Assembly (NCBI RefSeq): GCF_022829295.1
Contig: NZ_JAKSYH010000022.1
Span: forward strand, 1 to 64,000
Length of the DNA: 64,000 bases
Source of the DNA: Methylobacterium sp. J-088
GTDB taxonomy: Bacteria > Pseudomonadota > Alphaproteobacteria > Rhizobiales > Beijerinckiaceae
Direction of reading: 5' to 3'
The notes beneath the pieces are model-generated. The model searched no databases, was not told where the DNA came from, and was given only the letters and a program-made list of their open reading frames with translations. The stretch's first letter is position 1. Each line of letters starts with the position of its first letter. Both the position numbers and the translations under genes were made by a program. This document shows, piece by piece, positions 27,845-35,800 of this stretch.

Positions 27845-28876
27845 TCAGGCCACCGGCACCGCATTGGCGTGCGTGGCGACCTCCGCGTGGGAGGGCAGGG
27901 GCGAGCCCGGCACGAACGCCTCGAAGGCCGCCCAGAAATCCTGCCGGATCGCGTCGCGCTCGGACAGGATCTCGTGCCGCGAATCCGGCAGGACCAGGAT
28001 GTGGCCGGCCTTGAGCCGCGCGGCGAAGCGCTCGGTGTCGGGGGTTCCGCAGACCGGGTCGGCGCCTGCGGCGACGATCAGGGTCGGCAGGGTGATGCGC
28101 GGCGCGGCGCGCGGATCGCGCAGGCGCGCCATCGCCCGGAACGACTCGGCGAGCCACGCGATCGTCGGATCGCCGACCGCGCCGGCACCGACCTGCCGGG
28201 CCGCCGCGGCGTTGCGGGCGTAGCGGACGGGATCCCGCGTCAGGCGGTTGCCGGGATAGGGGTTGGTGGCGATCGAGACCGGCTTGCCGAACGGGATGTA
28301 GCGGCTCCCGAGCCCGAGCCGGTGCAGGCCCTGGGACAGCAGGGATGCCCCGGCCGGCCAGCGGATCATCCGGATCGACAGCATCGGCGCCACCGTCACG
28401 AGACGCCGGAACGGCAGCCAGCCGTCGAGCGCCCCGAGCAGCGCGACGCATCCGCCCATCGAGTGGGCCAGCCCGACATGGGGCTCCGGCATCAGCGGCA
28501 TCAGCACGGTTTCGGCAACGGCCCGCAGGTCGAGCCGGTAATCGTCGAACCGGGCGACGTGGCCCTTGTGGGGGTCGTCCACCCGCCGGTCCGACTCGCC
28601 CTGTCCGCGCCAGTCGAAGGCGACCACCGCGAAGCCGCGGGTGCGCAGATCGCGGATCGTCTCGTAATACTTCTCGATGAACTCGGCCCGCCCCTGGAGC
28701 AGGCAGACCGTGCCCCGGCAGGTGCGCGTGCCGGATGGCCAGTAGGCCGCCCGCAGGGTGCAATCGTCGCGCGTGCCCACCGCGATCAGGGTGCCGCCAG
28801 GCGGGACCGGATTGTCGGGCGTGTCGCGCAGGGTGAGCAGCGGCTCACCTCCGGCCTTTCGCTCGAACCGCTTCAT
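27845..28876 (-). CDS. Alpha/beta hydrolase, lysophospholipase/monoacylglycerol lipase-like
   Basis: A 343-residue protein of the hydrolase_4 type. The oxyanion region is LLQGRAEFIEKYYETI, the nucleophile elbow is GLAHSMGGC (serine in AHSMG), the acid is in AAGADPVCGTPDTERF and the catalytic histidine in LPDSRHEILSERD. This matches PldB-like lysophospholipases, which hydrolyse lysophospholipids or monoglycerides. No signal peptide is visible, so it is probably cytoplasmic. It is divergent from the small heat-shock gene and convergent with sixA. Confidence 0.87.
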   Translation of the reverse strand: MKRFERKAGGEPLLTLRDTPDNPVPPGGTLIAVGTRDDCTLRAAYWPSGTRTCRGTVCLLQGRAEFIEKYYETIRDLRTRGFAVVAFDWRGQGESDRRVDDPHKGHVARFDDYRLDLRAVAETVLMPLMPEPHVGLAHSMGGCVALLGALDGWLPFRRLVTVAPMLSIRMIRWPAGASLLSQGLHRLGLGSRYIPFGKPVSIATNPYPGNRLTRDPVRYARNAAAARQVGAGAVGDPTIAWLAESFRAMARLRDPRAAPRITLPTLIVAAGADPVCGTPDTERFAARLKAGHILVLPDSRHEILSERDAIRQDFWAAFEAFVPGSPLPSHAEVATHANAVPVA

Positions 28877-28940
28877 CGCCCCTCCTCATGCACCGCCGGA
28901 GCGTAGCGAAAAAATCTCGATTTTCCCTACGTCCCGGGGT

Positions 28941-28969
28941 CTTGAACCGCGATTTTCCCCCTCCGATAT
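28941..28969 (+). promoter_or_regulatory. RpoH (sigma-32)-like promoter of the hsp20 gene
   Basis: CTTGAA at 28941-28946 and CGATAT at 28964-28969 with 17 bases between, close to the alphaproteobacterial heat-shock promoter form CTTGAA-N17-CTATAT. The predicted transcript would begin near 28976 and carry a leader of about 85 bases with the thermometer at its end. Confidence 0.6.
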
Positions 28970-29034
28970 CTCGTCTGTGCCGGCCATTCGGCGGCACGGA
29001 AGACGGGTCCGGCCCCTCGGGGCGGACCGGAATT

Positions 29035-29064
29035 GCATGTTGCTCACACGAGGATATGTCATGC
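29035..29064 (+). promoter_or_regulatory. ROSE-like RNA thermometer at the hsp20 start
   Basis: The last hairpin of the leader pairs GCATG (29035-29039) with CATGC that contains the start codon, and pairs TGCTC with the Shine-Dalgarno GAGGA so that a G faces a G. The TTGCT sequence opposite the ribosome binding site is the hallmark of ROSE elements of rhizobial small heat-shock genes. A strong GGTCCGGCCCC/GGGGCGGACC hairpin lies just upstream (about 29006-29030). Confidence 0.7.
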
Positions 29065-29543
29065 GTCAGTTCGATCTCGCGCCCCTCTACCGTTCGACCG
29101 TCGGCTTCGACCGGCTGTTTTCCGCGCTCGACCAGTTCGCCAGCGCCGAGGCTGCGCCCACCTACCCGCCCTACAACATCGAGCGGACCGGCGAGAACGC
29201 CTACCGCATCACCGTCGCGGTCGCCGGCTTCACCGAGGCCGACCTGTCGATCGAGGTGCGGGAGAACGCGCTCACGCTGAAGGGCGAGCGCAAGTCCGAG
29301 ACCAAGTCGGAATTCCTGCACCAGGGCATCGCGGCCCGCACCTTCGAGCGCCGCTTCCAACTCGCCGACCACGTCCAGGTGACGGGTGCGGCGCTGGAGA
29401 ACGGCCTTCTCCACATCGACCTCGTCCGCGAGGTTCCGGAGGCGAAGAAGCCGCGTCGCATCCAGATCGCCACGGCGGGCCGCGCCAGCGCCCCGGTGAT
29501 CGAGGGTGACGTCCGGCCGGACGCGGTCCAGCAAGCCGCCTGA
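29061..29543 (+). CDS. Hsp20 family small heat-shock protein
   Basis: A 160-residue alpha-crystallin-type chaperone. The alpha-crystallin domain runs from about residue 35 (PPYNIERTGENAYRITVAVAGF) to 128, with the conserved AALENGLLHIDLVREVPE block. Small heat-shock proteins hold unfolding proteins in the cytoplasm for later refolding. It resembles the HspH/IbpA group of rhizobia. ATG 29061 is chosen by the GAGGA ribosome binding site at 29050-29054; a heat-shock promoter and a ROSE-like hairpin precede it, so control is probably both transcriptional and translational. Confidence 0.93.
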   Translation: MRQFDLAPLYRSTVGFDRLFSALDQFASAEAAPTYPPYNIERTGENAYRITVAVAGFTEADLSIEVRENALTLKGERKSETKSEFLHQGIAARTFERRFQLADHVQVTGAALENGLLHIDLVREVPEAKKPRRIQIATAGRASAPVIEGDVRPDAVQQAA

Positions 29544-29570
29544 CCGCGCCCGAACGCGCGGCTTTGTAAG

Positions 29571-29600
29571 AGCGCCCCGGTCCCCCGCCGGGGCGCTTTC
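29571..29600 (+). terminator. Rho-independent terminator after hsp20
   Basis: Ten-base perfect stem AGCGCCCCGG/CCGGGGCGCT with a seven-base loop, followed by TTTC. Confidence 0.75.
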
Positions 29601-29687
29601 GTATGGCGGCTGTCATAATGGCGTATCCACGCCGTGCTCTGCTTCCAGAGGAGCGGCGCACGACGCGCACCGGGAGCAAACCGGATC

Positions 29688-30689
29688 ATGGTCGCCAATC
29701 TCGCCCGCGGAGCCTACAGCGCGCTCGGTGCCGGGTGGCACAAGGGCGTGCAATGGGGCGTCGGCGCGCCGATCGCGAAGCTGCGCCGCCGCCACGCGCA
29801 TCTCCGGGCCCCTGCGGGCGGCCCGACCGGCATCGCCGACGTGCTCTCGGCCGAGCAGGCGATCCGGCTGCCCGAGCCGTTCGAGGGGCGCAGCCTCGGC
29901 CGGATCGGCAATCTGGAAGTGCGGCTGGCGACGAAGAAGTCCGAGATCCGCCGGGCGCAGCGCCTGCGCTTCAAGGTGTTCTACGAGGAGATGTCGGCGG
30001 TGCCCTCCGGGCTCGCCACCCTGTCGCGTCGGGACGCCGACGGCTACGACGCGCTCTGCGACCATCTCCTCGTCCTCGACCACACCCCGCCGAAGCGGAA
30101 GAAGCCCTTCGCCAAGCCCCGGCCGAAGGTGGTCGGGACCTACCGCCTGCTGCGCAGCGAGGTGGCCGAGCGCCATGCGGGCTTCTATTCCGAGAGCGAG
30201 TACGACCTCGCGCCGCTGCTCGCCGCCCAGGGGCACCGGCGGATCCTGGAATTGGGCCGTTCCTGCGTGCTCAAGCCCTACCGGGGCAAGCGCACCGTCG
30301 AACTGCTGTGGCAGGGGATCTACGCCTACGTCCTGCACCACCGGATCGACGCGCTGATCGGCTGCGCCAGCCTGGAGGGCACCGATCCGGACCGGCTGGC
30401 CCTGCCGCTCGCCTTCCTGCACCACCATGCCCGCGCCCCGGAAGGCTGGCGGGTCCGCCCGCTGCCGGAGCGCGCGGTGGCGATGGACCGGCTGCCGAAG
30501 GAGGCGGTGGATCCGAAGGCCGCCCTGCAGAGCCTGCCGCCGCTGATCAAGGGCTACCTGCGCCTCGGCGCGACCTTCGGCGACGGCGCGGTGATCGACC
30601 GCCAGTTCGGCACGACCGACGTGTTCGTGACGCTGCCGGTGGAGACGATCGGCGCCCGCTACCGGGGGCATTTCGCCCCGGCGGGGTGA
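29688..30689 (+). CDS. olsB: GNAT-like N-acyltransferase, OlsB-type (ornithine lipid synthesis)
   Basis: About 333 residues. The domain from residue 70 onward matches the Acetyltransf_5/OlsB family: EIRRAQRLRFKVFYEEM, then VGTYRLL, the ILELGRSCVLKPYRGKRTVELLWQGI block and GCASLEGTDP. OlsB transfers a 3-hydroxyacyl chain from acyl carrier protein to ornithine, giving lyso-ornithine lipid; OlsA then completes the lipid. No olsA-like gene is adjacent, which is common. The symbol rests on family resemblance; another hemolysin-like acyltransferase role is possible. ATG 29688 is selected over the longer frame because the extension is not conserved in character. Confidence 0.8.
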   Translation: MVANLARGAYSALGAGWHKGVQWGVGAPIAKLRRRHAHLRAPAGGPTGIADVLSAEQAIRLPEPFEGRSLGRIGNLEVRLATKKSEIRRAQRLRFKVFYEEMSAVPSGLATLSRRDADGYDALCDHLLVLDHTPPKRKKPFAKPRPKVVGTYRLLRSEVAERHAGFYSESEYDLAPLLAAQGHRRILELGRSCVLKPYRGKRTVELLWQGIYAYVLHHRIDALIGCASLEGTDPDRLALPLAFLHHHARAPEGWRVRPLPERAVAMDRLPKEAVDPKAALQSLPPLIKGYLRLGATFGDGAVIDRQFGTTDVFVTLPVETIGARYRGHFAPAG

Positions 30690-30773
30690 GGGCGCGGATC
30701 GGGGATCCGGGAGGGTCTCCACCGCTCGGAGACCTTCGCTTCGGGAAGGGCCGCCACCTGCACGATGCCTCTG

Positions 30774-30863
30774 CGTCTTTGCGAGCGGCGCGAAGCCACC
30801 CAGGGCAGCGCGACATCGGTGAGCGTGGCGCGGCTGGATTGCTTCGCTCCGCTCGCAAAGACG
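30774..30863. repeat. Dispersed long inverted repeat, copy A
   Basis: Inverted ends CGTCTTTGCGAGCGG and CCGCTCGCAAAGACG enclose CACCCAGGGCAGCGCG and GCGTGGCGCGGCTG. The sister copy at 46192-46279 shares ends and core. The sequence type (GCGAGCGCAGCGAAGCAA) is common between genes of Hyphomicrobiales. Confidence 0.85.
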
Positions 30864-30885
30864 GGACAGGTCCCGCAGCGGACCC

Positions 30886-31335
30886 TTACAAATCCCCCAG
30901 CGCCAGCTGCCCCTGGTTGCGCGCCTTCGGCGGCGCCGCCTTGCGCTCCTTCGGACGGCTGGCGGCAGCTCGTGCCACGGGCGGCTTCCTCGGCTTCGGA
31001 TCGCCGCGCATCCGCGCCACCGCCTTGTCGCGGGCCACCGCCTCGGGGGCGCTCGGATCGTCGGACAGCCACTTGCCGCGCTTGATCACCTCGTTCACCC
31101 GGCCCTGATTCACCCCGACCTTGAAGGCGATCTCCTGCTGGGTCATGCCGGTGCTGGCGTGCAGGTCCAGGATCGCCCGGGCGAGTTCCGGGGTCATCTT
31201 CTGGCCCGTGAGCCGCCGGGCGGGCTTGACCGTCCGGGTCGCGCGGTCGCGCTCGCGCAGGCGCTCCAGCAGCGCCAGCGCCATGTTCATGCCATGCTCG
31301 CGCAGGGCTTCCTCGAATTCCTTCAGGGTCGCCAT
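30886..31335 (-). CDS. Small DNA-binding (helix-turn-helix) protein of unknown function
   Basis: About 149 residues. The centre contains a helix-turn-helix pattern, MTPELARAILDLHASTGMTQQEIAFKVGVNQGRVNEVIKRGKW, and the C-terminal third is Lys/Arg/Pro-rich and probably disordered. I recognise no named family. ATG 31335 lies nine bases after GGAGG, which favours it over ATG 31344, where the same GGAGG abuts the start. Its target is unknown; the divergent neighbour is a Kdo hydroxylase gene. Confidence 0.75.
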   Translation of the reverse strand: MATLKEFEEALREHGMNMALALLERLRERDRATRTVKPARRLTGQKMTPELARAILDLHASTGMTQQEIAFKVGVNQGRVNEVIKRGKWLSDDPSAPEAVARDKAVARMRGDPKPRKPPVARAAASRPKERKAAPPKARNQGQLALGDL

Positions 31336-31532
31336 CGGCGCCATCCTCCGCCGGGCACTTGGGCCGGTCATGTTGTGGAGAACGTGCCGGGAACGACCGG
31401 GTTGCGCAAGCCGCGCCGGGCCGGCCTACCGGATGCCGTGCGGTCATCCACCGGAAATGCAGGCTCTGGCCTCGCCGCGGGCGCTCGGTTACAGGGGGCC
31501 GGCATCCGAGACGGCAGGGCCAGCCCGGCACG

Positions 31533-32393
31533 ATGATCAGTCCGATCCGCACAATCGCCCCCGGCGAGACGCCCGGCTCCCTGGCTCGCGAGTTGGAGGC
31601 CGGGGCGGTGCTGCTGTTTCCCGACCTGCCGTTCCCGTTCACGGAGTTCGAGCGCCGCTTCACGGAGCGCCCCTTCGCGGACGGCACGGCCAAGAACGTC
31701 AACATCCGCGGCGAGGCGGCGCATTTGCGCGGGGCGGCCGGCACCCCGGAGGAGCAGGAGGCCCTGCGCCAGCTCCTGATCCGCTACCGCGCCTTCGCCC
31801 GGGACCTGATCGGCACCTATCTGCCCGACTATGCCGATCGGGTGAGCCTCGCCGGTACCTCGTATCGCCCCTTCGACGTGGACCGACGCAAGCTGAGCTG
31901 GCGGCGCGACGACACGCGGCTGCACGTCGACGCCTTCCCGTCGAACCCGATCGGCGAGAAGCGGATCCTGCGGGTGTTTCGCAACATCAACCCGGCCGGG
32001 GAGCCGCGCCGCTGGCGGGTCGGCGAGGATTTCGGGTCGATGGCGGAGAAATTCCTGCCGCGGCTCCCCGGTTATTCGGCGCTCTCGGCGCGTCTTCTGG
32101 CGACGTTGCGCGTCACCAAGGCCAAGCGCTCCGAATACGACCACCTGATGCTGCACCTGCACGACGCGCTCAAGCAGGACGAAGCCTATCAGGCCTCGGC
32201 CCCCCAGGCCGACGTGGAGTTCCGCCCCGGCGCGACCTGGGTGACCTTCTCGGACCTCGTGATGCACGGGGCCATGGGCGGCCGCTACATGCTGGAGCAG
32301 ACCGCCTACCTGCCGGTCACCGCCCAGGCCGACCCCAGTTTAAGTCCACAGCGCATCCTGGCGGCCAAGCTCGGCCGCCCCCTTCGAACCTGA
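31533..32393 (+). CDS. Kdo hydroxylase family protein (Fe(II)/2-oxoglutarate type)
   Basis: A 286-residue protein that matches the Kdo_hydroxy family (KdoO), which hydroxylates the 3-deoxy-D-manno-octulosonate sugar of lipopolysaccharide. Visible features are RLHVDAFPSNPIGEKRILRVFRNINP, with an HxD pair for the iron, and VEFRPGATWVTFSDLVMHGAMGGRYMLEQT, supplying a distal histidine. It lacks a signal peptide, consistent with the cytoplasmic inner-core modification. ATG 31533 is chosen because the long upstream frame reads through an intergenic region. It is followed 16 bases later by an ABM-domain gene. Confidence 0.85.
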   Translation: MISPIRTIAPGETPGSLARELEAGAVLLFPDLPFPFTEFERRFTERPFADGTAKNVNIRGEAAHLRGAAGTPEEQEALRQLLIRYRAFARDLIGTYLPDYADRVSLAGTSYRPFDVDRRKLSWRRDDTRLHVDAFPSNPIGEKRILRVFRNINPAGEPRRWRVGEDFGSMAEKFLPRLPGYSALSARLLATLRVTKAKRSEYDHLMLHLHDALKQDEAYQASAPQADVEFRPGATWVTFSDLVMHGAMGGRYMLEQTAYLPVTAQADPSLSPQRILAAKLGRPLRT

Positions 32394-32409
32394 GAGAGGG
32401 ACGTCACCC

Positions 32410-32709
32410 ATGATCCTCGAGATCGCGCAGATCGAGATCAAGCCCGGGATGGAAGCCGACTTCGAGGCCGGCATCACGAAGGCTTCGGCGATCTTCAAGG
32501 AGGCCAAGGGCTGCCGGCATTTCGAGGTGCGGCGCTCGATCGAGCACCCGCAGCGCTACCGGCTGCTGATCCACTGGGACACGCTGGAAGCCCACACCAA
32601 GGACTTCACCGGCTCGCAGCCCTGGCAGGATTACCGCGCCCTGGTTTCGCACTGCTTCGCCGGGCCCGTCTCCGTCGAGCACACCGAGCAGGCGCTGAAG
32701 GCATTCTGA
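32410..32709 (+). CDS. ABM-domain (antibiotic biosynthesis monooxygenase-like) protein
   Basis: A 99-residue ferredoxin-like-fold protein. The pattern EIAQIEIKPGMEADFEAGITKA...CRHFEVRRSIEHPQRYRLLIHWDTLEAHT is typical of the family, whose members act as small monooxygenases, isomerases or dimeric stress proteins. The biochemical role cannot be assigned. It is 16 bases after the Kdo hydroxylase gene and probably shares its transcript. Confidence 0.87.
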   Translation: MILEIAQIEIKPGMEADFEAGITKASAIFKEAKGCRHFEVRRSIEHPQRYRLLIHWDTLEAHTKDFTGSQPWQDYRALVSHCFAGPVSVEHTEQALKAF

Positions 32710-32829
32710 GCGGAGTCACTGCCAACCGGTGACGGTCCGAGCGTTGCGGCGGGGGCCGCCGGTGCTAGGCTCCCGCACGACCGATCCCGACGCGAATCGT
32801 CGGGAACGCGGCAGGTGGGGAACAGGCTG

Positions 32830-35800
32830 ATGGCGCGGCTCGGACGGCTCGCGGGTGCCCTGGCGCTGCTCGGATGGGTGGCGGGCGGCCCGGCGCTGGC
32901 GCAGAATGCGGCCGTGCCCCGCGCCGCCCCGCGGCTGGCCACAACCGCCCCCGCTCCGTTCGCCAAAACCTTCGTTCGAGACGATCTCGCCAGCACGGCC
33001 CTGCGGCTCGAAGCGGCGCTCAAGGCCGAGGCCGGCACGGCGCTCCGGCCGGCGGCCCAGTCCCGCACCGCCGGGCAGGCGCTGATCGCCGCCGGCAAGC
33101 CGGATCAGGCCCTCACCCCGCTCGCCGCCGCGGCCGCGGCCGACCCGGCCGACATCCGCAACTGGCAGGCCTATGCCCGCGCGGCCGCCGCGGCGTTCGA
33201 GACCCTGGACGAGAACGATTACAAAGGCCGGACCCGGCTGCGCGAGCGGGCGATCGCAGCCGCCTACCGTGCCTACGAGCGCTCCGGTACGGCCCTCGAC
33301 GCCGCGGCATCCCTGGCCCTGGTCGGCGCCGCGGAGGCCGAGCGGGAATCCTGGCGCCCGGCCCTCGAGGCCTACGCGGCGAGCCTCGCCCTGGCCGACG
33401 ACGGCGCGGTGCGGGAGACCTACGACAGGCTGCGGGCCGAGCACGGCTTCCGCATCCTCGGCTACAAGGTCGATTCCGACGCGGCCGCCCCGCGGGCCTG
33501 CTTCACCCTCTCGGACGCCGTGGTGCCCAAGACCGATTACGCGCCCTACGTGGCCGTGTCGGGCACGAGCGCGGCCGCCGTGACCGCCGAGGACACGCAG
33601 ATCTGCGTCGACGGGCTCAAGCACGGCGGGCGCTACGCGATCGTCCTGCGCCAGGGCCTGCCCTCCACGGTCGGCGAGAGCCTGCTCAAATCCGCCGATT
33701 ACGAGATCTACGTGCGCGATCGCGCCCCGCAGGTGCGCGTCACCGGGCGCAACTACGTCCTGCCCCGCACCGGACAGGCGGGCGTGCCCCTGGTCTCGGT
33801 GAACGCGGCCAAGCTCGATGTCGAGGTGCTGCGGATCGGCGACCGCGGCCTGCTGCCGACCCTGCGCTCCGAGGACTTTTTGGGCCAGCTCAGCGGCGCC
33901 ACCGCCCGGTCGATCGCGGCCGAGAAGGGCGTGCGCGTCTGGAAGGGCACCCTCGATACCGCCAAGGCCGAGCTCAACCAGGAGGCGGTCACCGCCTTCC
34001 CGGTTCTGCAGGCGGTCGGAAAGCTGGAGCCCGGGATCTACGTGATGCTGGCCCGGCCCTCCGGCACGGACGCCGCGGACGACGAGGGCTACGACACCCA
34101 GGCGACCCAGTGGTTCGTGGTCTCGGACCTGGGGCTGACCGCCACGAAGGGGCGGGACGGGGTCCACGTGGTCCTGCGCTCGCTCGCCTCCGCGCAGGTG
34201 ATGCCGGGCGCCGAGATCCGGCTGATCGCCCGCAACAACGAGGTTCTGGGCACGCGCACCACCGATGCACAGGGCCACGCCGCCTTCGATCCCGGCCTCG
34301 CCCGCGGGGAGGGCGGTCTGGCGCCGAGCCTCGTGGTGGCCCAGGCGGGCACCGATTACGGCTTCCTCGACCTCAACCTCGGGGCCTTCGATCTCACCGA
34401 CCGCGGCGTGAAGGGACGGCCCGAGACCGGCGGGCTCGATGCCTACCTGTTCCCGGAGCGCGGGGTCTACCGCTCGGGCGAGACCGTCCAGCTCACCGCA
34501 TTGCTGCGCGATGCGGTCGGCGCGGCGGTGCCGGACCTGCCGCTGACCCTCGTGGTGAAGCGGCCGGACGGCGTCGAGTACCGGCGGGTCTCGGTGCCCG
34601 ATCAGGGGCTCGGCGGACGGGCGCTGCCCTTGCCGCTCCTGTCGGGCGCGATGCACGGCACGTGGCGCGTCTCGGCCTATACCGATCCGAAGGCGCCGCC
34701 GATCGGCGAGACCAGCTTCCTCGTGGAGGATTACGTCCCCGAGCGGCTGGAGGTCACCCTCAAGGCCCGGCAGGCGGCGCTCCACCGGGGCGAGGCCGCG
34801 CAGGTCGATGTCGCCGCGCGCTATCTGTACGGCGCGCCGGGGGCGGATCTCGACGTCTCGGGCAGCGTCACCGTGCAGGCGGCGGCCACGAGCGGCATCA
34901 AGGGGCTGGACGGCTACAGCATCGGCCTCGACGACGAGGCCGTGGAGTCGGCCACGCAGGAGCTTCAGGAGCACGCGACCACGGGCGCGCAGGGCAGCGC
35001 CGTCGTGACGGTCCTGGTACCCCAGGTGGCGGCGCTGCGGGCGCTGGAGGCCAAGATCACCCTGGCGGTCGGCGAGCCGGGCGGCAGGGCGCTGTCGCGC
35101 AGCCTGACGCTGCCGATCCTCCCGGCCGGCCCGGTGCTGGCCCTGCGCAAGGGTTTCACGGAGCTGAACGACGGCGGAATCGCGGGTTTCGACGTGGTGC
35201 TGGCGACGCCTGAAGGCGCGCTCCTCGCCCGGCCGGGGGTGAGCTGGACCCTGTCGCGGGTCGATCAATCCTATCAATGGTATCGGGCGGACGGGCGCTG
35301 GTCGTTCGAGCCGGTCAAGACCACCAAGCGCGTGGCCAGCGGTACGGTCGATCTCCGGGCCGGCGGTTCCAGCCGGATCGAGGCCCCGGTGGGGCTCGGC
35401 CGCTACCGGCTGGATGTCTCGGCTCCGGGCGCCCCGGAGGCGAGTGCCAGCCTCGGCTTCGAGGTCGGCTGGGGTGGATCCCAGACCGCTGACGCGCCGG
35501 ATCTCCTCGACCTGACCCTCGACAAACCCGGCTACGCGGCCGGCGACACGCTCCGGGCCAAGCTCAGCCCGAAGTTCAAGGGGCAGGCCAGCCTGATGGT
35601 GGTCAGCGACCGGGTGCACGAGACCCTGGAGGTCAGCGTGCCGGAGGGCGGCACCACGGTGAGCGTTCCGGTGAAGGCCGAATGGGGGGCCGGCGCCTAT
35701 CTGATCGCCACCGCCTACCGGCCCCTCGATCAGGCAGCCAAGCGCCTGCCGGGCCGGGCGCTGGGTCTGGCATGGTTCTCGGTGGACCGCGAGACGCGCA

